Below, one piece after another: positions 15,632-24,644 of a stretch of DNA of 64,000 nucleotides. A model generated the notes under the pieces. That model did no database searches. It was not told the DNA's origin and saw only the letters and a program-made list of their open reading frames with translations. Position numbers and translations under genes: made by a program. Each line of letters begins with the position of its first letter. Position 1 is the stretch's first letter. The DNA comes from Aquimarina sp. MMG016 (lineage in GTDB: Bacteria > Bacteroidota > Bacteroidia > Flavobacteriales > Flavobacteriaceae), in contig NZ_JAGJEA010000016.1 in the NCBI RefSeq assembly GCF_018100805.1, positions 1 through 64,000 of the forward strand. Reading direction: 5' to 3'.

Positions 15632-17038
15632 ATGAGGAATAAGATAAACATATTGATTATTACTTCTATTTTGGCTTTGGTAGCACTTTCTGGTATTCAG
15701 GCTTATCTAATCAATAACACATACCAGCTTAAAAAAGATGTATTTATAAAGGAAACCAAAAAATCTGTTTCTAGTATTGATAATACTAAAGAAATGGATT
15801 CACTAACGGAAATGTGGTACAATAAGTTGACTGAAAACTTAGTGAAATACAAAAAAAGAAAACTTCTTAAAAAAGAAACTATTGAGCAGTTTGGACTTCA
15901 TAGAGACTCATTGAATAAGGTATTTCAGGAGTATTATAAAAAAGAAATCAAAAAAGCTAATCTAGGTTACGATCTAAAATATAAAAAGACGATCAAAAGT
16001 GTTGTTATTTTCGAGAATGGCAATCCTATAGATACTGTTTTTGCAGCGAATGAAGGAGAGAATTATTTTCTTTTTGGAGAAGATTTTCCAGAGGAAGAAG
16101 GTAATGTAATCAGTAAAGGGAGATGGTTTACAGAACACGATTATGAAGATGATAAAGAAGGAGAGCTTTTGAAAACTAAACTTGACCTGGAAATCAGAAC
16201 ACAAGATAGTATCAATATTATAGGATGGCAACGTATAGTTTTAAAACAAATGACGAGTTTGTTTGTGTGCTCCGTATTACTGTTTCTTTTTGTTGTTGGA
16301 TTATTGTTTTATTCAATTAAGACATTAATTGGACAAAAGAAGATCGCCGATGTACGAACAGATTTCATCAATAATATTACTCACGAATTAAAAACTCCTC
16401 TGGCTACCTTAGGTATTGCTTCTAAAAGCTTGAGAAATAAGGAAACACAAAACTCACCTGAAGCATTTTCTAATGCATTGGATATTCTTGATAGACAAAA
16501 TGGACGATTGCAGAAATTAATAGACCAGGTAATGCATAATACATTGGGGTCTGAAGAAATTACTTTGAAAAAAGAAAAAGTAATTGATGAAGAATACTTT
16601 AAAGAAATTATAGAAGATTTCAAGCTTTCTGTTCAAGGGCAAGATGTTATCGTTAGTTCTAAAATAGAATTTCATGAAGTATATCTTGACATTGATAAGT
16701 TTCTATTTACAACAGCTTTGTTCAATATTATGGATAATTCGGTTAAATACGGAAAGGGTAATGTAGAAATTGTACTTCGTACAAAACTCAAAGATGATCT
16801 GTATGAGATTTCTATTCACGATAATGGAGTGGGTATTCCTGAGGTGGAACATCGCAAAGTTTTTGAGAAGTTTTACAGAGTTACCGATGGCAATGTACAC
16901 GATGTAAAAGGACTAGGACTTGGTTTGTTTTATACAAATCAGATTGTAAAAGCGCATAGCGGTAGAATTGATCTGGAAAGCAGACCTGATTTGGGAACAA
17001 CATTTACGATAACCTTACCCATTGCAGAAGCAGAATGA
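15632..17038 (+). CDS. Sensor histidine kinase
   Basis: 468 residues. Membrane helices at about 7-26 and 209-228 enclose a periplasmic sensor region of about 180 residues rich in Lys/Glu. There is no HAMP domain. H251 in INNITHELKTPL is the phosphorylated histidine. The N box (FNIMDNSVKYG), G1 (DNGVGIPEVEHRKVFEKFYR) and G2 (GLGLGLFYTNQIV) complete an active ATPase domain. Its stop overlaps the start of the response regulator by 4 bases (ATGA), so the two are a cognate pair. The two small secreted proteins downstream are probable targets or sensors of the same pathway. Confidence 0.95.
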   Translation: MRNKINILIITSILALVALSGIQAYLINNTYQLKKDVFIKETKKSVSSIDNTKEMDSLTEMWYNKLTENLVKYKKRKLLKKETIEQFGLHRDSLNKVFQEYYKKEIKKANLGYDLKYKKTIKSVVIFENGNPIDTVFAANEGENYFLFGEDFPEEEGNVISKGRWFTEHDYEDDKEGELLKTKLDLEIRTQDSINIIGWQRIVLKQMTSLFVCSVLLFLFVVGLLFYSIKTLIGQKKIADVRTDFINNITHELKTPLATLGIASKSLRNKETQNSPEAFSNALDILDRQNGRLQKLIDQVMHNTLGSEEITLKKEKVIDEEYFKEIIEDFKLSVQGQDVIVSSKIEFHEVYLDIDKFLFTTALFNIMDNSVKYGKGNVEIVLRTKLKDDLYEISIHDNGVGIPEVEHRKVFEKFYRVTDGNVHDVKGLGLGLFYTNQIVKAHSGRIDLESRPDLGTTFTITLPIAEAE

Positions 17039-17715
17039 AAAGTATTTTATTAGCAGAAGATGATTTTGATTTCGGAAGTATTCTAAAACAATATCTAGAA
17101 CTTCATGAGTATAATGTGAGTTGGGCAAAAGACGGAAAAGAGGCATTGGAGATATTTGATAAAACACATTTTGATATATGTGTGCTGGATGTAATGATGC
17201 CCAAAATGGATGGATTTACTTTGGCAGAAAACATCATTGAAATAAACCCAGAAATTCCTTTTGTGTTTCTAACAGCAAAGAAAATGAAGGAAGATAAAAT
17301 CAGAGGGCTAAAATTAGGAGCAGATGACTATATCGTAAAACCTTTTGAAGCAGATATTTTGGTATTAAGACTTCAGAATATCTTAAAAAGGACAAATACC
17401 TATAAACCTAAAGTGAAAGAAATAATTACCATTGGTAAATATAAATTTGATGTGACTAATCATCAATTGAATTTTAAAAAAGAAACTCAACGATTAACCG
17501 AGAAAGAAACCATATTGATACAATACTTATGGAATCATAAAAATTCTATGGTCAAACGAGAAGAGTTACTAACAGACGTCTGGGGTAATGACGACTTCTT
17601 CTCGGGTAGAAGTATGGATGTATTTATCAGTAGATTAAGAAAGTATTTTAAACAAGACCAAAACATTACGTTAGAAAGCGTAAGAGGAGTAGGGCTTACT
17701 TTTAGAATAGAATAA
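17035..17715 (+). CDS. OmpR-family response regulator
   Basis: 226 residues. In the receiver domain (1-120) the acidic pocket is ED-D (E8, D9, D10), the phosphoacceptor is D52 in CVLDVMMP, and a conserved Lys sits in YIVKPF. A winged-helix DNA-binding domain (about 130-226) contains LTEKETILIQYLW and RSMDVFISRLRKYF. It overlaps the kinase gene by 4 bases. Two small secreted-protein genes follow, the first 54 bases downstream, and are candidate regulon members. Confidence 0.95.
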   Translation: MKSILLAEDDFDFGSILKQYLELHEYNVSWAKDGKEALEIFDKTHFDICVLDVMMPKMDGFTLAENIIEINPEIPFVFLTAKKMKEDKIRGLKLGADDYIVKPFEADILVLRLQNILKRTNTYKPKVKEIITIGKYKFDVTNHQLNFKKETQRLTEKETILIQYLWNHKNSMVKREELLTDVWGNDDFFSGRSMDVFISRLRKYFKQDQNITLESVRGVGLTFRIE

Positions 17716-17721
17716 AAAAAT

Positions 17722-17772
17722 AATCAATCATCAATCTGTCCACTTCAGGTGGATCAAAAATCAAATATCATG
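17722..17772 (+). repeat. Leader repeat, copy 1
   Basis: About 50 bases (TCATCAATCTGTCCAC... to ATCATGA) that recur with changes at 18231-18283. The core is an imperfect inverted repeat, TCCAC-ttcag-GTGGA. From memory, TCCGCCTGAGGCGGA-type palindromes are widely dispersed in Bacteroidota genomes; a genome-wide count would test this. Confidence 0.7.
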
Positions 17773-18219
17773 AAAACATTAGTATTAATTATAGTTAGCC
17801 TTATATTAGGTTTACTATCTACAAAAGCGCAAACCAGTACAACCAGTTCATCTAAATCGTCTACTAGAGTAAGTGTTAGTATTGATGAGGATACAGAGAA
17901 AGAAAGCTATTACCGAACTTTTGCAATCCTGGATATGGACGATGATTTTAGAATCAAGGTTCGTTTTATGGAATATATGCAAAATGATGTGAAATCATAT
18001 CTTGTCGATCAATTCGGAAAAGAAAATATGACTATCGATTCCGGAGCTTATTTATGGAGCAAAGAAATCGACGATGAGGAGTTGTATGAAGTAAAGCTCA
18101 AAGGAAATCGATTAAGAATTAATCTGGACAAAGAGCTGGCTTCAGAAAAGCAAATCAAAAGATTCGAACAGATGGGTAAAGAGCTCAAATCATTAACATC
18201 AAAATCGGATCAACAATAA
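17770..18219 (+). CDS. Small secreted protein downstream of two-component system (paralogue 1)
   Basis: 149 residues from the ATG at 17770, with signal peptide MKTLVLIIVSLILGLLSTKA (cut after AQ). A Ser/Thr-rich linker is followed by a folded domain with FRIKVRFMEYMQNDVKSYLV, then YLWSKEIDDEELYEVKLKGN and a C-terminal helix. The pattern Y-x-W, VKLK, LRINLDKE and a terminal amphipathic helix is shared with the next gene, so the two look like diverged tandem duplicates. It has no recognised domain and is probably periplasmic. The leader contains the palindromic repeat copy 1. Confidence 0.75.
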   Translation: MKTLVLIIVSLILGLLSTKAQTSTTSSSKSSTRVSVSIDEDTEKESYYRTFAILDMDDDFRIKVRFMEYMQNDVKSYLVDQFGKENMTIDSGAYLWSKEIDDEELYEVKLKGNRLRINLDKELASEKQIKRFEQMGKELKSLTSKSDQQ

Positions 18220-18230
18220 ATCATTTATTT

Positions 18231-18283
18231 ATCATCAATCATTAATCTGTCCGCCTGAGGCGGATCAAAAATCGAACATTATG
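18231..18283 (+). repeat. Leader repeat, copy 2, with an abortive ATG
   Basis: Second copy of the leader at 17722-17772. Its core is a perfect inverted repeat, TCCGCC-TGA-GGCGGA. As in copy 1 it ends in ATGAAA, but here the next codon is TGA, so this start is dead and the functional ATG is 92 bases further on. Confidence 0.7.
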
Positions 18284-18372
18284 AAATGAGCCATAGTGAG
18301 TGTATTGGTATGTACCGATATGTCATATGGTGAATTCCATCTTACCATTAAAAAAACAATAAATTTAAAAAG

Positions 18373-18789
18373 ATGAAAACAATCATTTGTGCACTATGCT
18401 TAGTGTTAGCAGTTTCAGTTGGAAATGCTCAGAAATCGTCAAATTCCAAAGTATCCATTAGCTATTCTAGCGATGAACCAGGAGACAAGAACTATAAGGT
18501 AAATATCTCTATATCCAACAATGATGATTTATATACATTGAATGCCAGTTTTCCTAATTCAAAAACTGAAAAATTAAAAAGATTTCTTAATGATCATTTA
18601 GATGCCAAAATGACTAAAAAAGGTAATACATACCAATGGGATTATCTTAATGAAGGAGAAATTGGATATAATGTAAAACTAAAAAAAGGGAAGTTAAATG
18701 TTTTTATGGATAAAGAATATGTTTCTATAGATCTGGTAGAAGATTTTATTGACATGTTTAGCGACTTAAAAGAAATCGTAAAAGAATAA
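18373..18789 (+). CDS. Small secreted protein (paralogue 2)
   Basis: 138 residues with signal peptide MKTIICALCLVLAVSVGNA (cut after AQ). The mature domain shares order and spacing with the preceding gene: YQWDYLNEGEIGYNVKLKKG, then KLNVFMDKE and a final helix with DMFSDLKEIV. Identity is low but the pattern is consistent with ancient tandem duplication. The function is unknown. The pair may be outputs of, or ligands for, the adjacent two-component system. A strong terminator follows. Confidence 0.75.
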   Translation: MKTIICALCLVLAVSVGNAQKSSNSKVSISYSSDEPGDKNYKVNISISNNDDLYTLNASFPNSKTEKLKRFLNDHLDAKMTKKGNTYQWDYLNEGEIGYNVKLKKGKLNVFMDKEYVSIDLVEDFIDMFSDLKEIVKE

Positions 18790-18815
18790 ATAACTATTAG
18801 AATTTTTGATTTTTC

Positions 18816-18855
18816 AAAAAGCACAGAATTATAACTATGTAATTCTGTGCTTTTT
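18816..18855 (+). terminator. Strong terminator after the two-component locus
   Basis: A 16-bp perfect stem (18816-18831 with 18840-18855), an 8-base loop, and a T-rich tail inside and after the stem. It lies about 30 bases after the stop. Confidence 0.9.
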
Positions 18856-18937
18856 ATTTTGATAATAATTTAAAGGTAAAAACTAAAATATTCCAATAAA
18901 TATTCGTTACATATAGACTAACACAAATCTCAACAAA

Positions 18938-21514
18938 ATGAAAAATTTTATGCTTTTCGTTTTTGTGGTTTTTTGCACACAAATCTATGGGCAACGATCA
19001 CAAAAACCTTGGACAAACAGTCCCAACTACAAACAAGATCTTATTGAAGCTCAGAAAGAAAGCTTAAATTTGAAACACCTTGCCAAGTATTTCGAAAAAA
19101 CGAACCAAAACAATAATATGGATGTGAAAAATGCAGAAAAACAATCTTCTTTATCTGGAGGTATTTCGTTCGTTAATGGACTAAATCTGGCATGGATTCA
19201 GTACGGTAGAGATGTTGGTGTGGATCCGTTTTTTTCCAGTAATCAGTATCACCCAGAATTGAATAAGTTCGGTGAGGCCATGGATTTTGTAAAGAATCAA
19301 GGCGGAAATGTTATTAGATGGTGGTATCATACTAATGGTTCTACAAACCCGGTTTTTGATAATAATCAAACAGTAAAGCCAAACCCATCTTTCTTTCATG
19401 AAGATGTGAAAAATATTTTGGATCTAGCTAAGACTAAAGGACTTAAAGTACAGATTTGTCTTTGGTCATTCGATATGCTTAAGGATCAATGGGGAGTAGA
19501 TGCTTCTGCTAATAAGAAGTTGCTCACTCAGGATTATTATATGAATGCTTATATCAATAACGCTTTACTTCCTTTGGTTAACTTTATAGGTGATCATCCG
19601 GCATTGTTTGCTTGGGAAATTTTTAATGAACCAGAAGGGATGACTAATCAATATGCTGGTCATTGGGATGGATTTAAAGAAAGAATTACCATGTCTGATG
19701 TCCAGAAATTCGTAAATAGAACAGCTGGGGCGATCAGAAGAGCACAGCCTAATGTAAAAATAACCAATGGAGCTTTGGGTTTTTTAACTAATGTAGAAGA
19801 TGCAGATAACGGATTCTGGAATGCATATTCTGATGCTAATCTAAAGTTTCAAGGAAATGATAATCAAGGATATCTCGATTTTTATAACATACATTACTAT
19901 AAATGGGCTCGTTCCAAGGGATCACCTTTTCATAACAGGTATGATGTGAATAAGGTTGATAAAGAAGCAATTATAGGAGAGTATTATCCAGATGATTTGT
20001 TTTTTGGTCAACAGGGAGGAGACAACGATCATAATTTATCAACTATACGTGCAGAGAATTTAGGGACAGCTATACAAAATAATAATTGGGCAGGAACATT
20101 GGTATGGTCCTGGACAGATAGAAGTTCATCTAATGAAAGAAACAGAATTGCTGCTATTATTAAAAATGTAAGTGATAATGATACAGGTGGAGATCCCGGA
20201 GTTATAGAGGAGGTTTCGTTTAATAATGCACTAACAACAATAGTGTCTAAAGATTCATATACTTTTGATATTAACTATTCCGCAAAAACAGATCGAGAAA
20301 TTGTAGTAGAGTTTTGGGCATCAGATCGATGGTTAGGAGAACAAATGGAACCTGTTTCTTCTGGTACCGGAATAAAAAGTATTACCGTAAATCTACCCAA
20401 TGCTCCGCAACTGGGTTCAGGATATTTTTATAAAGTTTATATCAGACCGGTTGGCACTACTTGGCAAGAAGCTATTTATAGAACAGAATTTACAGGTGTT
20501 ACTGTAATTACAGATATAAATGATGAAGTAGCTTTTGTAAATCCGGATTCAAGTATTGAACCTAAAACATCGTATACTTTTAATGTCGATTATTCCGCAA
20601 AAACAGATCGAGAAATTGTAGTAGAGTTTTGGGCACCTGATAGATGGTTAGGAGAACAAATGGAACGCGTTTCTTCTGGTACAGGAACAAAAAATGTTAC
20701 GGTAAATCTGGCGAATCCTCCACAACCGGGGTCAGGATATTTTTATAAAGTATATATTAGACCAATAGGTACTACTTGGCAAGATGCGATTACCAGAGAT
20801 GAGTTTACCGGCGTTACTGTATTAAACGATCAATTAATTACTGATGGAACATACTATATTACCTCTACCCAATCTAATCAGCGTATTATCTCCAGATGGA
20901 GAGAAGGACATAGCGCTAAAATGCGTAACCCAAGAAATAATACTGATCAAAGATGGGTGTTCAATCATTTAGGTGACAATGTCTATACTATAAAGAATAG
21001 GAGTACTAATAGGTATTTAGAAGTGCGTAATGCCAATTGTAGTAATAGAGCAGATGTAATGTCTTGGTATAGCGCTAATGATGATCATCAAAAGTGGAAA
21101 ATAATGATTAACGAGAGTAGTTTTACGATTTTACCTATACATTGTCAACAAAAAGCATTGGATAGAGACGGAGGATTAATAAATGCTAATGTACAGTTAT
21201 GGGATTTTAATAGTTCAAATAACAATCAGAAGTGGAATATAATACCTTATACAAGTAGTAGAATAAGATTTTCTAAATCTGATAAACACGAAGCAGGAGA
21301 AATCCTAATGTACCCTAACCCTGCAGGAGAGTCAGTATATTTATCCGGATTAGATGCAGGCGATAAAATCAAGCTATATGATTTACTTGGAAAAATGATA
21401 AAAGAATTTGTTGCAGGACAACATAAAGAAATGTTATTAATATCTGATTTAGAACCCGGCTATTACAATATTTTGATCGAAGGTAAAGGGCAAGTTAGAT
21501 TACTAAAAGAATAA
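18938..21514 (+). CDS. Secreted multidomain glycoside hydrolase with ricin domain and T9SS tail
   Basis: 858 residues. A signal peptide ends near residue 19 (QIYGQ). Residues about 75-410 form a (beta/alpha)8 clan-A (GH5-like) hydrolase: GGNVIRWWYH, the acid/base E231 in EIFNEPEG, and a likely nucleophile E348 in IIGEYYPDD, close to cellulase/mannanase-type enzymes. Two near-identical 100-residue modules follow (about 426-525 and 530-630; AKTDREIVVEFW, GSGYFYKVYIRP), then a ricin-type beta-trefoil (about 632-765; DQRWVF, HQKWKI, NQKWNI). A type IX sorting domain closes it (YPNPAGESVYLSGL to LLKE). It should be exported to act on an extracellular polysaccharide. The exact substrate is not deducible. 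It is monocistronic between two terminators. Confidence 0.88.
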   Translation: MKNFMLFVFVVFCTQIYGQRSQKPWTNSPNYKQDLIEAQKESLNLKHLAKYFEKTNQNNNMDVKNAEKQSSLSGGISFVNGLNLAWIQYGRDVGVDPFFSSNQYHPELNKFGEAMDFVKNQGGNVIRWWYHTNGSTNPVFDNNQTVKPNPSFFHEDVKNILDLAKTKGLKVQICLWSFDMLKDQWGVDASANKKLLTQDYYMNAYINNALLPLVNFIGDHPALFAWEIFNEPEGMTNQYAGHWDGFKERITMSDVQKFVNRTAGAIRRAQPNVKITNGALGFLTNVEDADNGFWNAYSDANLKFQGNDNQGYLDFYNIHYYKWARSKGSPFHNRYDVNKVDKEAIIGEYYPDDLFFGQQGGDNDHNLSTIRAENLGTAIQNNNWAGTLVWSWTDRSSSNERNRIAAIIKNVSDNDTGGDPGVIEEVSFNNALTTIVSKDSYTFDINYSAKTDREIVVEFWASDRWLGEQMEPVSSGTGIKSITVNLPNAPQLGSGYFYKVYIRPVGTTWQEAIYRTEFTGVTVITDINDEVAFVNPDSSIEPKTSYTFNVDYSAKTDREIVVEFWAPDRWLGEQMERVSSGTGTKNVTVNLANPPQPGSGYFYKVYIRPIGTTWQDAITRDEFTGVTVLNDQLITDGTYYITSTQSNQRIISRWREGHSAKMRNPRNNTDQRWVFNHLGDNVYTIKNRSTNRYLEVRNANCSNRADVMSWYSANDDHQKWKIMINESSFTILPIHCQQKALDRDGGLINANVQLWDFNSSNNNQKWNIIPYTSSRIRFSKSDKHEAGEILMYPNPAGESVYLSGLDAGDKIKLYDLLGKMIKEFVAGQHKEMLLISDLEPGYYNILIEGKGQVRLLKE

Positions 21515-21535
21515 TTAAAAAATAATATATACTAA

Positions 21536-21576
21536 AAAAAATGAGTCTTTATCGATGATGATAAGGCTCATTTTTT
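21536..21576. terminator. Bidirectional terminator between hydrolase and rlmH
   Basis: AAAAAATGAG and CTCATTTTTT arms enclose an inner TTTATC/GATAA stem. It serves the plus-strand hydrolase gene and, overlapping the last codons of rlmH, the minus-strand gene. Confidence 0.8.
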
Positions 21577-22022
21577 AATATCGTATACCCTCTATACAAC
21601 TGTTCGATAAAGAATAAACGTATCATTTGATGGGAAAAAGTCATTTTTGATAAAGAAATTTTTCCGTTAGCTCTATTATAAACCTCAGGACTAAAGCCAT
21701 AGGGCCCACCAATAACAAAGATCAATTGCTTGATACCACTATTCATATACTTTTGTAATACTTCAGAAAAAGCAACAGAATCGTATTGTTTTCCATTTTC
21801 ATCCAGTAAAATTAAGGTATCAGATGTCGTGATTTTATCCAGAATCAATTTTCCTTCTTTTTCCTTTTGCTGAGATTCGCTAAGGTTTTTTACTTTTTTT
21901 AAATCTGGTATGATGTCAAAATCAAATTTGATATAAAAGCCTAACCTTTTAATATAAACACTGGTAAGGCCTTCTAGTTGTTTATTATCTGTTTTGCCTA
22001 TAGCAATGAGCTTTATGTTCAT
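21549..22022 (-). CDS. rlmH: 23S rRNA (pseudouridine1915-N3)-methyltransferase RlmH
   Basis: 157 residues, full length. The SPOUT-fold knot motif FVIGGPYGFSPEVY (about 102-115), LSKMTFSHQMIRLFFIEQLY and the C-terminal YHHR are the family signatures. It methylates pseudouridine 1915 in helix 69 of 23S rRNA on 70S ribosomes. It is convergent with the hydrolase gene; the shared hairpin overlaps its 3' end. Confidence 0.97.
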   Translation of the reverse strand: MNIKLIAIGKTDNKQLEGLTSVYIKRLGFYIKFDFDIIPDLKKVKNLSESQQKEKEGKLILDKITTSDTLILLDENGKQYDSVAFSEVLQKYMNSGIKQLIFVIGGPYGFSPEVYNRANGKISLSKMTFSHQMIRLFFIEQLYRGYTILKNEPYHHR

Positions 22023-22126
22023 TTTTAGGGTTTTACGTCGTATGTTAAAATTTTATTTACAGGACTTATGTCTCTTGCTTCGTACTTACGACTTCTTTTT
22101 TTACATTAGCAAAAATAACATTCCAA

Positions 22127-22984
22127 ATGATTAGTGAAACTCAATTTAATAAAGAAATTGATCTTATTATAGCTAATGCTATTAGAGAAGATGTAGGAGA
22201 TGGAGATCATAGTTCTCTTGCTTGTATACCAAAATCTGTTACTGGTAAAGCAAAGCTTCTGGTAAAGGATGATGGGATTTTAGCAGGAGTTGATTTTGCT
22301 AAAAAAGTATTTCATTATGTAGATCCAGATATGGAAGTTGAGGTTTTATTAGAAGATGGAACATCTGTGAAACACGGTGACATTGCTTTTTATGTTTCTG
22401 GTAGTTCACAATCTATTTTAAAAGCAGAACGACTGGTGCTTAATGCTATGCAACGTATGAGTGCGATTGCAACAAAGACTAATCAATTTGTTAAGTTACT
22501 GGAAGGAACAGGAACCAAAATTTTAGACACGCGTAAAACCACACCTGGAATCAGAGCATTAGAAAAATGGGCGGTGAAGATTGGCGGAGGAGAGAACCAC
22601 AGATTTGCACTCTATGACATGGTAATGCTAAAGGATAATCACATCGATTTTGCAGGAGGAATAACAAAAGCCATAGAGAAAACCAAAAAATACCTTTCAG
22701 ATAATGATCTGGATCTCAAAATTATTGTAGAAGCCCGTGATCTTGATGAAATACAAGAAATTCTAAAAACCCCTGGAGTGTATAGAATTCTCATAGATAA
22801 TTTTGATTATGACAATACCCGAAAAGCTGTAGAACTTATTGGCGATACCTGCTTAACAGAATCTAGTGGTGGAATTAACGAAAAAACAGTTCGCAAATAT
22901 GCAGAATGTGGTGTTGACTATATCAGCAGTGGTGCATTGACACATTCTGTATATAACTTAGATTTGAGCCTGAAAGCAGTATAA
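22127..22984 (+). CDS. nadC: Nicotinate-nucleotide pyrophosphorylase (carboxylating)
   Basis: 285 residues. It converts quinolinate and PRPP to nicotinate mononucleotide in de novo NAD synthesis. Conserved pieces include EDVGDGDHSS (about 21-30), DTRKTTPGIRALEKWAVKIG with the quinolinate-binding Arg/Lys residues (about 132-151), and HRFALYDMVMLKDNH. It starts divergently from rlmH and is followed 4 bases later by the YihY gene. Confidence 0.97.
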   Translation: MISETQFNKEIDLIIANAIREDVGDGDHSSLACIPKSVTGKAKLLVKDDGILAGVDFAKKVFHYVDPDMEVEVLLEDGTSVKHGDIAFYVSGSSQSILKAERLVLNAMQRMSAIATKTNQFVKLLEGTGTKILDTRKTTPGIRALEKWAVKIGGGENHRFALYDMVMLKDNHIDFAGGITKAIEKTKKYLSDNDLDLKIIVEARDLDEIQEILKTPGVYRILIDNFDYDNTRKAVELIGDTCLTESSGGINEKTVRKYAECGVDYISSGALTHSVYNLDLSLKAV

Positions 22985-22987
22985 TAT

Positions 22988-23908
22988 ATGTCAAAATCGA
23001 TCGAAGATAAGCTGCATAAAATTCCTGTAATCAATATTCTGGTTAAAATCTTAAAAAAGATTATTCTTCCGGGTTTTGAAGGTTTATCTGTGTATGATTT
23101 GATTGAGATATATACTTTAGGTATAGTTAAAGGAACTTTTTCCGCCAGAGCAAGTGCAATTTCATGGAGTTTCTTTCTGTCTTTGTTTCCGTTTCTGCTG
23201 TTTCTATTGAATTTGATTCCATATGTACCTATAGAGAATTTTCAGGAAAACTTTTATCAATTTGTTATTGATGCATTACCAACACAATCTGCTGTTTTTT
23301 TTGAAGATATCTTTAAAGATATTTCTTCTAATCCACGAGGAGGTTTGTTATCTACAGTTTTTATACTTTCTTTATTTTTGATGACCAATGGAATCAATGC
23401 AGTGTTTTCTGGGTTTGAATATTCATACCATGTAACATTGAATAGAAACTTTGTAAGACAGTATATAGTGGCTTTGGGGGTTTCTTTGGTTGTGGCATCG
23501 TTATTGTTATTAACCGTAATAGTAACTCTATATTTTGCTTATTTAGTAAGTAATTTAAATGAATTAGGAGTAGTGGATGACACCGTTTTTTGGTTAACAA
23601 TTGGTAAATACACACTTTTTATTATTATGATATTTGTAATAGTGGCTACCTTATTTTATTTTGGCACTTCAGAAGGTAAACAAAATAAGTTCTTTTCACC
23701 GGGAGCATTTATGACTACTTTTTTGATTATTATTACAACATATTTATTTGGGATATATATTGATAATTTTTCAAACTATAATCAATTATATGGATCAATT
23801 GGGGCAATGCTGATATTAATGCTTTATATATGGCTTAACGCAAATCTTTTATTATTAGGTTTCGAGTTAAACGCCTCTTTAAATAAACTGAGAAAAAATT
23901 TTAATTAA
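22988..23908 (+). CDS. YihY/BrkB family inner-membrane protein
   Basis: 306 residues with about six membrane helices. ARASAISWSFFLSLFPFLLF (about 52-71) and GSIGAMLILMLYIWLNANLLLLG (about 270-292) are the family signatures. It was once called ribonuclease BN, but the family is a membrane protein of unsettled function. The gene is 4 bases after nadC. Three small secreted-protein genes follow. Confidence 0.9.
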   Translation: MSKSIEDKLHKIPVINILVKILKKIILPGFEGLSVYDLIEIYTLGIVKGTFSARASAISWSFFLSLFPFLLFLLNLIPYVPIENFQENFYQFVIDALPTQSAVFFEDIFKDISSNPRGGLLSTVFILSLFLMTNGINAVFSGFEYSYHVTLNRNFVRQYIVALGVSLVVASLLLLTVIVTLYFAYLVSNLNELGVVDDTVFWLTIGKYTLFIIMIFVIVATLFYFGTSEGKQNKFFSPGAFMTTFLIIITTYLFGIYIDNFSNYNQLYGSIGAMLILMLYIWLNANLLLLGFELNASLNKLRKNFN

Positions 23909-23940
23909 CATACTCATAAACAATAAAATAACTTTTTAAA

Positions 23941-24501
23941 ATGAAAAAAATTAGCGTATTATTTCTTATATTTATTAGTACATTTTCTGTAAATGCTCAA
24001 ACTAAGGTTGGAGATGCCACTTTGCCTAATACTGTTACTTTTGGTGGTGAAAGCTTAGTAATTAATGGAGCTGGAATAAGAGAAAAATTCTTTTTTGATA
24101 TTTATGCCGGAGGCTTATATCTACAAAAGAAAAGTACTAATGCAGCTTCAATTGCCAAGGCTGATGAAACGATGGCGATTAAACTGGATATTTTATCAGG
24201 AATGATGTCTAGAGAAAAAATGGCTGGAGCACTAAGAGATGGATTTAAGAAAGCCACTAACGGAAATACCGCCCCTTTAAAAGATAAGATAGAAAAATTC
24301 ATAGGATTTATTAAAGATGAGATCGAAGTAGGTCAGGTATATGATATCGTTTATGAAAAAGGAAAAGGAAGTATCATTTATAAAGACGGTAAAGAAAAAG
24401 GATATATTCCTGGAATGGATTTTAAAACAGCACTATTTAATATCTGGTTGGGAAACAAACCTGCAGATAAAGGTTTAAAAAATGAAATGCTAGGTAAGTA
24501 A
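23941..24501 (+). CDS. Chalcone isomerase-like secreted protein (copy 1)
   Basis: 186 residues. The signal peptide MKKISVLFLIFISTFSVNA is cut after AQ. The mature domain has LVINGAGIREKFFFDIYAGG and ALFNIWLGNKPAD, typical of bacterial CHI-like (chalcone isomerase fold) proteins, which bind fatty acids in other lineages and lack flavonoid chemistry. It is the first of three paralogues (next at 24645 and 25875). It lies 32 bases after the YihY gene and may share its transcript. Confidence 0.85.
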   Translation: MKKISVLFLIFISTFSVNAQTKVGDATLPNTVTFGGESLVINGAGIREKFFFDIYAGGLYLQKKSTNAASIAKADETMAIKLDILSGMMSREKMAGALRDGFKKATNGNTAPLKDKIEKFIGFIKDEIEVGQVYDIVYEKGKGSIIYKDGKEKGYIPGMDFKTALFNIWLGNKPADKGLKNEMLGK

Positions 24502-24644
24502 TTAGATTAAAAGCTTGTTTTTATCGATGAAATGCTTAAATTTGACGTAATTTGTAACATATTGCTATGCAAGCATAATATTTATTATTGTGCTTGCTGC
24601 TCTTAAAACAATTTATTAACACCCCAAATAAACCATTTTATCAA

